The notes under the pieces are model-generated. The model was not told the origin of the DNA. It saw nothing but the letters and a program-made list of their open reading frames with translations, and made no database searches. The position numbers were made by a program, and so were the translations under genes. A stretch of DNA of 64,000 nucleotides, taken from positions 21,804,369 through 21,868,368 of the forward strand of contig NC_080044.1 of assembly GCF_012489685.1 (NCBI RefSeq). The letters run 5' to 3'. Every line of letters starts with the position of its first letter. The stretch's first letter is position 1. Below, one piece after another: positions 47,094 to 59,170 of the stretch. Source of the DNA: Lotus japonicus. Its lineage: Eukaryota; Streptophyta; Magnoliopsida; Fabales; Fabaceae.

Positions 47094-47302
47094 ATTTATG
47101 TAAATGTATGATGTAATGGTTATGATTTTATATATATAAAGAAAAAATTGTCAAACATATGTTATGATAAATGCAATAAGAAACAGGAAATAAACAATCA
47201 CTTAAGGAAATAAATAGATAAAACACATAAAGCAAATGTTGTAAAGTTATGAAAACAAAGAACTAAAAGTTAATCAATTAAAGAAGAAAAACGAGAGAAA
47301 TC
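47094..47302. other. Spacer between the antisense ORF and the env-like stop
   Basis: AT-rich. The antisense ORF and the env-like gene converge here. TATATATATAAAG near 47130 could help end transcripts but no clear signal is visible. Confidence 0.3.
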
Positions 47303-50300
47303 CTAAGAAATAGGGCTTTGCGGAGCGTGAAGGTATGAAAAATGGTAGAAAGGGGGGGTTTGAATAACGTTTTCAGAATAAAACTTCCACCTTAAGATTT
47401 TAGCAAATCTTTCGTGAACAAATAAAGTGCTTAAGATAAGAGATAGAAAAGCACACAAGGATTTTATCCTGGTTCACTTGATGAATCACTCAAGCTAGTC
47501 CAGTCCACCCGTTAAGGTGATTTCTTCCTTCTTAGAATGAAGGCAATCCACTAATCAAGTAATTGTTACAAATGCACTTGAAACCTACAAGTGACTAACA
47601 ATACACTGACTTAGCTCACACTAAGATTCACTCTCTTAGTCTACTCTAGGATCCGATCAACCTTGATCTCCTAAAGGTAAACTAAACAACTGTTTAAGAA
47701 GGATTGCTTACAAAGAGATTGCTTCTAAAAAGCTTGTAGTAAACACAATGAATTCAAAGATGAAATAATGCTTAGAAGGTTTGAATATAGCTTGTGCGTG
47801 TGAGATTCTTCCAACCGCATCTTTCAATCTTCAGCCTCTATTTATACTCCAAGGATTAGGGTTTGAACACTGCATGGGAATGCTACTGTTGGAGGGCAGG
47901 TCTGGAATTTCCAGCTTCTGCTGTGGCTGAGAATGCTAGGTTAGGTCGTCAGGATAGTACGTTTGTTTTTGTACTTTGGATAATGACTTGACCTTTAACC
48001 TAGTAGACTTCTGATCAGGGGAATGCTTCGTGTTGGAACTTGTGAAGCTTGTTGATCAGAGTCAGAGGGAAGCATGGATCCTCTGACCGTTGTATCTTCT
48101 GATTCAGAACTCAGAGCGAAGTACTTGGTCTTCAGAGCCATTTTGCTTCTGGACTTCAGAGTCTCCACTTTTCAGCTTCTGGATCTTCAGAGTCTTCTAC
48201 ACCATCAGAACATCTGAACCTTCAGAGTGTCTGGGTTGTCAGAACGTCTGGATCTTCAGAGCTTCAAGTGACTAAGTCCATATCAGAGCTTGATTGACTT
48301 CAGATCTTCTGAAGCTTTTCTACTGTTCAGCTTGAACATAGAGATTGCGAAAGCGTTGCTTCGGACACTCTTTAAGCACAGTGCTTATGATTTGTGTGAG
48401 ATTAGATTAAGGTCAGAGCCTGTAAGAGCACACTCAGAAAAACACGTTAGAGTACCATAATTGTTCATACTAAAATGTTAACTTGTAATCATCAAAACAT
48501 AAAGTTGCACTACTCGATCGAAACTTGATCTTACAGAGCGACGCAGAAGTTCTTGAAGTGCTTGATTCATGTTGACCAGGAGAGTCTCATGAGTGTTGAG
48601 ACGTTGTTCCAAAATGACAAGTCTGGAAGAACTTGGCTGAGTAGAAGTAGATGGAACACCCTGAGCAGAGTGAGGAGCTTGAGTGGATTGTGAGGCAGCA
48701 CTTGTGAAAGGAACTGGTGCAAGAACTTGACATCTGAGAGCTTCAGCTTCAGCCTGTAGCCTTTTAGCTTCTTTCAGCGCTTCTAACTTTGCATTTTCAA
48801 TTTGTTCAGCTTCTAGGCGTGCAGCTTCTTCTGCTTGTTCTTTCTTCTTTCTTGCTTCCTCAATAGCTTCAAGTAACTCAACCCTTAGCTGTTGTTCATG
48901 CATAGCCACTCTTCTGTTGAAACGCTGCCTAGCAGCTTCAATCCTCTGATCCCTTTCAGTTGTGAGATGACTCATCATATTAGGAACTTGAGCAATCATC
49001 CAATCACTCAGATGATTCCATTCTTCAGCAACAGAGTCAGGATTCTCATTAAGGTTAGTGTGACCTTGCACATTGCAAATTACTAATGATGCTTCATAGT
49101 TAAACACACTGATGCACTCAAGAAGGGAGTTTGGCTAGAGATAAGTATAGGGAACAATGGAGAGATTGGTTTCAGGAGAAGTGGGGTTGTTACTGCTATT
49201 GGCCTCAGAAACACCTTGAGGAGAACCAACATCTAGAATTTGGACATTGGAAGTGTTGATCTCAAGGTTAGACTGAGAGGTTTCAACCTCAGGGTTTGAA
49301 GATCTAACCGAGGAATGGTTAGAGACTGAGTTCTCTGGTTGAATAGGTTCTGGTTGAACAAGTTCTGGTTGAACAAGTTCTGGTTGTAAGGGAAGTGCTG
49401 GTTGGATGGGTTGAGATGAAGGGGATGCTGCATTCAGAGGGACTACTTGAATGGGATGATCTAGATCAACTAGACGTTCTGGTCTAGGTCCAGGGTATCT
49501 CCTTGGGCTTGGAACGATATGGTACTACTCAGGAATGGCAGACTCTTTTTCTTTCGCAATTTGATCAAATTTGCGAATGGATTCAGAGTTATTGGAGGGT
49601 GAGGAGTCAGCAACATTTGTGGGAAAAGATACAGAAGGACAAGGAGTTGTGGTTCTGTATCAGTTGTTTTGCGAACAGGATGATCTGATGCTCTGAGGAC
49701 AGAGTGATCAGAGGTTCTGGGTTCAGGTTGAGATTGTTCTGAGATAATGGGTTCAGAGGTTTGTGGGTTGTATTGAATGGTTATGGGTGAGGTTGGTTCC
49801 GAGGGTCTTGGAGTCTGAAGCATGTTCCAAAGAGGTGCTTCTTCATGAGAAGGTTGAAAAAATGAAGATCTAGGTGAAGTGGGTGGAGAGGTGGTTTGTT
49901 CAGCTGGTTGAGACTCTTGAATAGGAGAGAGTGGGGTGGCAGTGCGGTTAAGGAGTGCAGAAATAGGGAGTGCATCAAATGAATTTAAATCATCATCAGT
50001 ATCTATAACAGCAGACTTACTTGTTGATCGCACTGCAGACCGAGTAACCCTGGCAGGAGCCTCAAATCTGGTTACTTCAGCAGCTGATTCCACACGGGTT
50101 GGCTTCTCCACAATCCTTACTTGCTTATTTTTCTTCTTTGGTGGAGGAGCATCATAATCATCACCATCATATGGAGCATCTGGCTGGGTGGGTTCCTCGT
50201 GCTTCCTCTTAGGCTTGTCAGCCTTCTTCTTCTTCTTTTGATCAACACCATCAGAAGGATCAGACTCTTCTGAGGATTCCTCCAAGATAATTTTTCTCTT

Positions 50301-51444
50301 CGTCTTCTTCTTGGGAGGAGAATCAAACTCTGGTGCTGGTGGCAGGGTTCTGAAGAACTCGTCCACATCTATCTCATAACCTTGTCGTCTCAAATCATCA
50401 ATGTAGCACAAGATAGCAGTTGGATCATCTGCTTGGGACCATAGAGGGTAATCAGTCAGAGGGACTCTTCTTTGTCTGACTTCATCAGAAGTATCTTCAT
50501 GAGCAGGTGCGACCTTGGTCTTGATCAATCCCATCTTCTTCAAGGATGTGGAGGTGAAGACATCACTAGCAACGGTCGACAGATCCTCTGTGCATCCTGC
50601 TGTAATCAGATCTTCTATCAACTTGCTCTCAATGAAGAGGTCTGAGAGCAATCTTCCAAAAGGAATGTACTTGATGACAGACTTGAGAGAAGCAGTGGTT
50701 CTAGATTTCCTGATACACTCTTTGAGGTAAGAGAACAGGAAGAAAGGAAGGCATATCTTCTTGTGATCTTGAATAAAAAACAGCATCACTTTCTGACAAA
50801 AGTTGATGTAGTCTGGAGAGCTTCCCTTTTGGTCTCTGATTGATGCAGTGAAGCAGAATCTTGTGCCAAATCCTCAGCTTTGGATGAAGTTCCACTACCT
50901 TGTAGTCACTCTTGCCAGGCTTATAGTTTGTGTAGAGAGCTTTGTTAGTCTCTTCTTTAGTCCTGGGTTTCACCTTTGATTCCGTCAGTTGGAATCTGTA
51001 GCCTGTGCCAGTGTGTTCACCCAAAAGATCAATCGACTTCTCTATGATGATGATTCTTCTGCCAGCAATGTAGGAAATCACTTGATTGTCGTCACAGTCG
51101 GCATGTTTCCATAACTCCTTGACCAACTTGACATAGACTGGACCTCGAAGCCTGTTGAAGTATTCTTCCCAGCCTTGAACACGAACTTCAGGACGAAGAT
51201 CATACCTATTTGCAGCAATGTTATCCAGGTCGAATCTCCACTCAGCAAGAACCTGGAGTTCATCAGGAGAGTAGACACAGGTAACTGCACAACCTCTTTG
51301 TGCAAGAGGAATCATCTGCCCTTGAGTTTGAACTTCTGGTTGATTTCTCTGATTTGCAGGACCCGATTGACCGGTAGGTTGACCTAATACCATGACTGGA
51401 AATCTTCTTCCATCCGCAGTTTCACCTCTGTTAGATTTCACCAT
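47303..51444 (-). pseudogene. Sirevirus A env-like gene (broken; two solo-LTR neighbours)
   Basis: The extra gene downstream of pol that marks many sireviruses. It starts with ATG at 51442-51444 and ends with TAG at 47303-47305, interrupted by the solo LTR at 47328-48535. In order it has a conserved N-terminal domain (DNIAANRYDLRPEVRVQGWE, EYFNRLRGPVYVKLV) and a lysine/acidic middle with KKKTKRK and PPKKKNK. A proline/serine/glutamine-rich part follows, then a coiled-coil region (about 48600-49000, RQRFNRRVAMHEQQ, EEARKKKEQAEEAARLEAEQ). Frameshifts near 50825 and 49700 and in-frame stops near 49530 and 49139 disrupt it. Whether such proteins act as envelope proteins is unproven. Confidence 0.75.
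47328..48535 (-). mobile_element. Sirevirus solo LTR in the env-like gene (5-bp TSD gagcg)
   Basis: Plus strand TGAAGGTATG...GATCTTACA, 1208 bp, with GAGCG at 47323-47327 and 48536-48540. No polypurine tract or primer site adjoins it. The env-like C-terminal frame reads on across the insertion point. Confidence 0.95.
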
Positions 51445-51619
51445 CTTTGAGTGGTTGAAGGTTTGGGTAGAAGAGAGGGGATGAATGAAGAGAGAGAGAG
51501 ATCGTGGGGAAAATGATTTGCAAACGAAGAGAGAGAGAGTAAATCAGAAGTGATGGAGAACGTGTGTGTATAGTGGGTTTTTGAAAATAACCGTTGTTGA
51601 TTAAAAAGTATGATAAAAT

Positions 51620-52657
51620 TGATGAGCAATATTTTACCCATTTTATATAGCCTTAATTCGTCATTATTAATGATTATTCATAATTAATTGACCTTGCTTG
51701 ACAGAGATTTCTATTATTTGGTCTAAATACGTTTATTCTTATTTTCAGGTTTTATTTGACATCAAGGGCATTTTGGATATTTGCGGAATGAAGATTTGAT
51801 TATGCTGGAGTGAAGATTGTATTTTAGGAAATATTAGGATTTAATTTCGGAATAAATTAAGTTTGATATCTTTCAGATTCAAACTTATTTAGGTTGTTAT
51901 TTTAAAACTCTATCTTTAGGATTTATTGATATCTTTTAGGATTTGATTTTGATTAGGATTTGTGATCTCAGCTCCTATTTAAGGGTTTGTGCTGAGAGAA
52001 ACAATTACCTTTTGCCTTCTGCTTATTATTCAATATAATTTTCGAATTTCAGTTATATTAGAGCTCTGCTAGGGTTTTATGCTTTTAATCCCTATTTTCT
52101 TCTCCAATATAATTGTTGAATTCGCCCCACCCATGGAAGGCTAATTCCTTTCGAACGAATTCCTTTGCAAAGTATATCGCGCTCTTGAGGTATAGTGCTT
52201 AATAGAATTCGCATGATTAGTTTTCTTCATCTCTACTTCTGGCTTAGGTTTGCTTAATTCCTTATGATTAGAAATAGAAGATGATGTATGTTCGCTTAGT
52301 TCATATTAGGGCGTAAACGATTCTTAATCGCTTAGTTTAGGAATCTGTGAATTAGTTATCGCTTAGTTAATTAATTCTCACGAACTAGGAAACTAATAAC
52401 AAGAATTGATCTTTAGATACCCGTGATTGAGCAGCGATATACTGAACAAAGGGATTCGTCCGTCTTTACTTATCATATTAATCTGTTTTTACTTTCTGCT
52501 AATCTTTTGAACTGAATCACAAAACCCCCCAGTGTGTGTGCGTTCTTAATACTGAGTCTTTGTTGAAACGATAATCCTTGGGAAACGACCTAGGAGTCAC
52601 TTCCTAGTTACTACAATTTTCTAAATTAATTATTTGTATCGGGTACGGCCTCGATCA
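51620..52657 (+). mobile_element. Solo LTR between env-like and pol (5-bp TSD aaaat)
   Basis: TGATGAGCAATATTTTACCC at the start and GGGTACGGCCTCGATCA at the end, 1038 bp, with AAAAT at 51615-51619 and 52658-52662. It has no coding domain. The end resembles LTRs of Tat/Athila-type Ty3/gypsy elements; the family assignment is tentative. Confidence 0.88.
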
Positions 52658-52916
52658 AAAATCAACGGTTAAGAAAATAAAGACATCATAGCAACAGTTA
52701 ATTCCAATAGCACACGTTGGAGAGAAGAACATCAACACTCATTACGACAGATTGTCAGCACGGGCACAAGGAACGATGTATCATAGCAAGTGACACACGT
52801 TTACTATCTCAGCTTCAGAGTGAACACCAATGGGTTCTTAAACTCTGATGGAGTTACCTTCTGAACTAGACATCTTCTGATAGAGAAGCATCATAGTCAG
52901 AGGTTTTGATCCATCT

Positions 52917-53695
52917 TCATGCTGGACAAAAGTCCATATTCAGATTTTTCAGAATGAAATTAAATCTATCCTCTGCTAAGGGCTTTGTAAAGATATCTAC
53001 CCATTGATGGTCAGTATCAACAAACTTCAGAAGAAGTACGCCCTTTTGAACATAATCTCTAATAAAATGATACTTTACCTCAATGTGTTTTGCTCTTGAA
53101 TGTAAGATAGGATTCTTACTTAGTGAGATTGCAGCAGTGTTATCACAATAGATTGGGATATTGCTCTCAAGGATTTGATAATCCTCCAGCTGATGTTTCA
53201 TCCAGAGCATCTGAGTGCTGCATATTGCTGCTGAGATGCATTCTGCCTCTGCAGTAGATAGTGCAATGGTTGATTGCCTCTTGCTTTCCCATGAGACTAA
53301 GTTGCTTCCCAGAAATTGACAATTTCCAAAAGTGCTTTTTCTCTCTGTTCTATCTCTAGCATAATCAACATCACAATAACCTGAAAGCTTATACTCTGAT
53401 GTTTTCTTATACATCAAGCCAAGGTTAATGGTACCTTTCAGATATCTCAGGATCCTCTTAACAGCAGTTAAGTGGGTTTCCCTCGGATCTGATTGAAAAC
53501 GAGCACATAAATGAACACTAAACAAAATATCTGGCCTAGATGCAGTTAAGTATAGAAGTGATCCTATCATACCACGATAGAGCTTCTGACAAACTATACC
53601 ACTTACATCTTCCTTTTCCAGGATGCATGTAGGATGCATTGGAGTCTTGGCAATTGTAGATTCCAGCATGTTGAACTTCTTCAAAAGTTCTTTCT
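52917..53695 (-). pseudogene. Sirevirus A pol: RNase H part
   Basis: Begins in the end of RT (KKFNMLESTIAKTPMHP, YRGMIGSLLYLTASRPDI) and contains copia RNase H motifs: CDVDYARDRTERKSTFG, STAEAECISA and YCDNTAAISLSKNPI. A frameshift near 53690 separates it from the RT frame. It ends with TGA at 52917-52919. Confidence 0.9.
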
Positions 53696-56008
53696 CTGAT
53701 GGATATATGTTCCTTCTGGTGTTTGATCAACTTGTATTCCCAGAAAGTACTTGAGTTCTCCCATCATACTCATTTCAAATTCAGCCTGCATCATCTCAGA
53801 AAATTCTTTGCATAGAGATTGATTAGCAGAACCAAATATAATATCATCAACATAAATTTGCACAATTAAGATATCATCTTTGTAAGTTTTGCAAAAGAGA
53901 GTTATATCTACTTTACCCCTTACAAACTCATTTTCCAGAAGGAATGAGCTGGGTCTCTCATACCATGCTCTGGGAGCTTGCTTCAGACCATAGAGAGATT
54001 TCTTCGATTTGAAAACATGGTCAGGGTTCTTCTCATCTTCAAAGCCTGGGGGTTGATGAACATAGACTTCCTCTGAGATGTAACCATTTAGGAAGACACT
54101 CTTAACATCCATCTGATGAAGAATTATGTTGTGATTCACTGAGAAAGAGATCAACAGTCTTATTGCTTCTAGTCTTGCTACTGGAGCAAATGTTTCAGTA
54201 TAGTCTATTCCTTCCTGCTGACTGTAGCCTTGAGCAACTAGCCTTACCTTGTTTCTGACTACATTTCCTTTCTCATTCAGCTTGTTTCTGAACACCCATT
54301 TGGTTCCAATCACATGAACACTTTGAGGTTTCTTCACTAAGCTCCAAACATCACTCTTGGAAAATTGATTCAGTTCTTCTTCCATAGCCAGAATCCAGTC
54401 CTTGTCTTGAAGAGCTTCATCAATTGACTTGGGTTCAATTAAGGACACCAATCCTTTTAGACTGAGCAAGGTCTCTTCAGAGGGTCTGAAGGCTGATCTG
54501 GTTCTGACTAGTTCATCTTTGTTTCCCAGAATCAATTCCTTAGGATGAGCTGCAGTGATTCTACTTTTCTTCTGAGACTGTGAATCAGAGGGACCAGCTT
54601 CTTCTGGTTCATCTTCCTCTGGCTCAGCTTCCTCTGGAGCTTTGCTTTTGTGAGAAACACTTATACTTAAATCTGCAAATTTCTCAACTAGCTTTGACTG
54701 ATCAGAGTCAAGCTTATCATCAAATCTAACATGAATAGATTCTTCAATTGTTTTAGCATCATTATTATAAAATCTGAAACCTTTAGAACGATCAGAGTAA
54801 CCAAGCAATAGACATTTAGAAGACTTAGCATCAAATTTATGCAATCTATCCTTAGTGTTAAGAACATAACAAACACAACCAAAAGGATGAAAATAAGAAA
54901 TGTTGGGTTTTATATTCTTCCACAATTCATAGGGAGTCTTATTCAGAATTGGTCTCACAGAGATTCTGTTCTGAATGCAACATGCTGTGTTTACTGCCTC
55001 TGCCCAAAAGTGCTTAGCCATGCCAGTTTCTTGGAGCATGGTTCTAGCCATCTCCTGAAGAGTTCTGTTCTTCCTCTCAACAACCCCATTTTGTTGAGGA
55101 GTTCCGGGACAAGAGAAATCATGTGCAATTCCATAGGAATCAAACAGACTCTCAAACTTGTCATTCTCAAACTCTCCACCATGGTCACTTCTGACACGCA
55201 CAATCCTACAAGCCTTCTCGTTTTGCACTTGGGCTATGAAGGTAGAGAACACAAAATGAGACTCATCCTTGCGGGTTATAAATTTTACCCATGTCCAGCG
55301 GCTATAGTCGTCAACAATGACCATCCCATATCTCTTGCCACCTATAGACTCAGTTTTCACTGGTCCAAACAGGTCGATATGCAGAAGTTCCAACGGCCTT
55401 GAGGTTGAGACAACATTCTTTGCCTTGAAAGGGACTTTTGTGAATTTTCCTTTCTGACATGCTTCACAAAGAGCGTCTGAAGAGAACTTCAGAGTGGGTA
55501 AGCCCCTGACAAGGTTGAGCTTACTCAGCTGAGAAACCTTTCTCATACTGGCATGCCCTAACCGTCTATGCCATACCCACAGCTCTTCATTAACAAAAAG
55601 AAGGCACTTCACATTCTGAGATTCCAACTCAGATAATCTGATCTTATAAATGTTGTTCTTCCTCTTGCTGTTAAAAAGAACAGAGCCATCGATCTGACTT
55701 ACAGCCCGGCAGGACTTTTGATTGAAAATAACATCATAACCCTTGTCAGCTAATTGACTTATAGACAATAAGTTATGAGTTAAGCCGTCTACCAATAACA
55801 CATTATCAATGCATGGACTACTATCTATGCAAATAGTACTAGTACCAACAATTTTACCCTTCTCGTTGCCACCAAAGCCAACTTCGCCTCCAGGCTTAAG
55901 TTTTAGCTCTTGGAACATACGCCTTTCTCCCGTCATGTGACGCGAGCATCCACTGTCCCGATACCTTGATTGGTGTTTCAGTGGAGCTATCAAGGATATT
56001 TGCAGCAA
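53681..56008 (-). pseudogene. Sirevirus A pol: protease, integrase and reverse transcriptase
   Basis: A 775-codon frame in copia order. It has the protease active site DSGCSRHMTG (about residue 18) and the gag-pre-integrase/zinc finger WHRRLGHASMRK to CEACQKGK (about 145-190). The integrase core D-D-E lies in LHIDLFGP, VRSDHGGEF and QQNGVVERKNR. RT follows with KWVFRNKLNEKG, ETFAPVARLEAIR and the palm motif YVDDIIFGS near residue 735. A frameshift near 55965 separates it from gag. In sireviruses gag and pol are usually one frame, so the copy is dead. Confidence 0.92.
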
Positions 56009-57767
56009 AGATAATCTTATCCTTAGGTACCCACTTTCTGGGTCCTCTCTTGTTAGTTCCCTCAGAGGTTCTGATCACCTTGGGTTTCTCAACATGATAG
56101 TGTAAAGGAATCTTTGCATGATATTTAGACATGGAGAAGGTTCCGTTTTTGAGAGGGGGGTTAGCAGCTTTAACAGGTAATGGTTCAGGCAATATAGTAC
56201 CAGAGGGTACAAAGCATTCATATAATGATTTAGCCTTAGGCATAGGAGGCTCATTTCTATTAGGTTTAGAATAGCCAATGCCATGCATTTCATTTCTACT
56301 TACGCCATAGATCATTGAAGCCATTAAGCTTCTGTCTATGCTTTTAGCCAGGAATCTTTGAAAGGATTTTTCATATTTAGATTCATGTTTACTATCAGGG
56401 GCATTACAAGCAATTATTTCTTCTAACTTAGCAATCTGGTTCTTAAGTACAGAGTTAGAATTCACTAAAGCATGATTATCATTTTTCAACTCAAAAATAA
56501 TTTTCTCATGTTCAGAAGGAGTCTTAGAAGCAGCAGAGAAATCATTTTTCAACTTTTTATGCTTAGTCAATAAAGAGTTATACTTATCCATAATATCAGA
56601 CAAGGCATGTTTTAGTTCAGAGGTTGAGAAAGAAGCGAATACCTCATTTTCATCGTCTGAGTTAGGATCTTCTTCTGATGCTGAGTCAGAGACAGTTGAA
56701 TCTTTTGACTCTGCTTCTTTGTCTTTGACAATAGCCATGAGTCCTTGAACTTCACCATCAGAGTCAACATCCTTTGTCTTGAAGTGTTTCTTTGGCTTCT
56801 TGTCCTTTTTCAGCTTTGGACAGTCACTCTTGTAGTGCCCTAATTCTTTGCACTCGAAACATGTGACTTCCTTGATTGAGGACTTCTTCTGGCCTGATGA
56901 GGATTCATACTTTCCTTTGGGCTTTCCAGAGCCTCTGTACTTGCTCTGCCTGTGCTTCCAGATACGGTTGAGCCTTTTTGAGATCAGAGTAAGCTCATCT
57001 TCATCAGAATCTTCTGATGCTTCTTCAGATTCTTCTGCTTCAGCCTGGAGAGCTTTTGACTTCTCAGATTTAGCCTTCTCAGATTTGGATTTCAAGGCTA
57101 TGGATTTCTTCCTCAGATCCTGCATCTCTGAACGCTTCAGCTCATGACATTTTAGTATGCTGATGAGTTCTTCTAAACTCATATGCTCAACATCTCTTGT
57201 AAGCTCTATTGATGTCACTAAAGGCATCCAGCTTTCAGGAAGACTTCTAATGACCCTTATGACATGATCTTTTGTAGTGTAGCTTTTGTTGAGAGGTCTT
57301 ATTCCAGCTACAAGCAACTGAAATCTGGAAAACATATCCTCAATGGACTCGTTAGGCTCCATGATGAAGGATTCATACTTCTGGATCAAAGACAGCACCT
57401 TTGATTCTTTCACTTTCTTATTTCCTTCATGAGACATCTTCAAGGAATCAAAGATGCCCTTGGCAAACTCACGATCTGTAATCTTCTGGTACTCTTCATA
57501 GGAAATAGCACTAAGAAGAATAGCTCTAGCTTTGTGGTGCTGTGAGTAGAGCTTCTTTTGCTCAGCAGTCATCTCTGATCTGGAGATCTTCTTGCCATCT
57601 GCATCAATTGGACGCTCATAGCCATCCACGATGATATCCCAGAGATCTGCATCGAAGCCCAGAAAGAAACTTTCTATTCTGTCTTTCCAATATTCGAACC
57701 TTTGGCCATCGAACATGGGAGGCTTTGCATTGTAGCCAACTTTTTGCGTTTCACTGGTGGTAGCCAT
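55970..57767 (-). pseudogene. Sirevirus A gag
   Basis: Starts with the ATG at 57765-57767 (MATTSETQKV), the first ATG after the primer site. It contains the copia Gag core (FDGQRFEYWKDRIESFF, KARAILLSAI, NESIEDMFSRFQLLV), a lysine/glutamate-rich coiled region and one CCHC knuckle CFECKELGHYKSDC near residue 307. A long extension before the protease is typical of sireviruses. The frame is open to the gag-pol frameshift. Confidence 0.9.
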
Positions 57768-57826
57768 TTGTTTTTCACACCGGCCCGGATCACTGAACAC
57801 TATTAGGTGTGGTAATCATAACTTGT

Positions 57827-57838
57827 GCTCTGATACCA
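57827..57838 (-). other. Primer binding site, tRNA-iMet type (Sirevirus A)
   Basis: Minus strand TGGTATCAGAGC, two bases inside the 5' LTR boundary at 57841. Confidence 0.92.
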
Positions 57839-57840
57839 AT

Positions 57841-59050
57841 TGAAGGTATGAAAAACGGTAGAAGGGGGGGTTTGAATAGCGTTTTCAGAATAAAACTTCC
57901 ACCTTAAGTTTTTAGCAAATCTTTCGAGACACAAGTAAGGTGCTTAAAATAAGAGATTAGAAAAGCACACAAGGATTTTATCCTGGTTCACTTGATGAAT
58001 CACTCAAGCTAGTCCAGTCCACCCGTTAAGGTGATTTCTTCCTTCTTAGAATGAAGGCAATCCAGTAATCAGATAATTGTTACAGTTGCACTTGAAACCT
58101 ACAAGTGACTAGCAATACACTGACTTAGCTCACACTAAGATTCACTCTCTTAGTCTTCTCTAGGATCCGATCAACCTTGATCTCCTAAAGGTAAACTAAA
58201 CAACTGTTTAAGAAATATTGTTTACAAAGAAATTGCTTCTTAAAAGCTTGTAGTAAACACAATGAATTCAATGAAGAAAGAATGCTTAGAAGATTTGAGT
58301 ATAGCTTGCGCGTATAAGATTCTTCCAACCGCATATTTCAATCTTCAGCCTCTATATATACTCCAAGGATTAGGGTTTGAACATTGCATGAGAATGCTAC
58401 CGTTGGAGGGCAGATCTGGAATTTCCAGCTTCTACTGTGGCTGAGAATTTTAGGTTAGGTCGTCAGGATAGTACATTTGCTTTTGTACTTTGGATAGTGA
58501 CTTGACCTTTAACCTTGTAGACTTCTGATCAGAGGAATGCTTCGTGTTGAACTTGTGAAGCTTGTTTATTAGAGTCAGAGGGAAGCATGGATCCTCTGAC
58601 CGTTGTATCATTTGATTCTGAACTCAGAGGAGAAGTACTTGGTCTTCAGAGCCATTATGCTTCTGGACTTCAGAGTCTCCACTTTTCAGCTTCTGGATCT
58701 TCAGAGTCTTCTACACCATCAGAACATCTGAACCTTCAGAGTGTCTGGGTTGTCAGAACGTCTGGATCTTCAGAACTTCAAGTGAGCTGAGTCCATATCA
58801 GAGCTTGATTGACTTCAGATCTTCTGAAGCTTTTCTACTGTTCAGATTGAACATAGAGTTTGCGAAAGCGTTGCTTGGGACACTCTTTAAGCACAGTGCT
58901 TCTGATTTGTGTGAGATTGTGATAAGGTCAGAGCCTGTTAAGAGCACACTCAGAAAACACGTTAGAGTACCATAATTGTTCAGACTAAAATGTTAACTTG
59001 TAATCATCAAAACATAGAGTTGTACTACTCGATCTAAACTTGATCTTACA
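57841..59050 (-). repeat. 5' LTR of Sirevirus A
   Basis: Plus strand TGAAGGTATG...GATCTTACA, 1210 bp. A TATA box lies on the minus strand at about 58351-58360. The U3 half holds an imperfect series of TTCTGGATCTTCAGAG-like units (about 58640-58780), also seen in the other four LTRs. Confidence 0.93.
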
Positions 59051-59170
59051 CCAACTCCCTTCTTGAGTGCATCAGTGTGTTTTATTATGAAGCATCATTA
59101 ATGGTTCGCAATGTGCAAGGTCACACTGACCTTCATGAGAACCCTGACTCTGTTGTTGAAGAATGGGATC
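59051..59170 (+). pseudogene. Sirevirus env-like fragment on the opposite strand
   Basis: Plus-strand reading gives LLECISVFYYEASL, then NVQGHTDLHENPDSVVEEW, matching the env-like gene of element A near 49000-49130 but reversed relative to the flanking LTRs. It is the remaining host sequence between the 5' LTR of A and the 3' LTR of B: part of another, oppositely oriented Sirevirus. Confidence 0.85.

Larger units (their letters stand above)
41047..59050 (-). mobile_element. Sirevirus (Ty1/copia SIRE/Maximus type) composite element A
   Basis: Order on the minus strand: 5' LTR (57841-59050), tRNA-iMet primer site, gag, pol (protease-integrase-RT-RNase H, the copia order), env-like gene, antisense ORF, multiplied polypurine tracts and 3' LTR (41047-42270). 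Three solo LTRs are nested inside (42427-46073, 47328-48535, 51620-52657); without them it is about 12 kb. The outer flanks do not match (AGTGT left, CCAAC right), so the two ends may come from different insertions. Confidence 0.88.

Noticed and set aside
47328..59050. Taking 47328-48535 as the 3' LTR of a full Sirevirus of 11.7 kb
   Set aside because: That LTR has its own GAGCG duplication on both sides, lacks a polypurine tract, and the env-like frame continues across it. It is a solo LTR.
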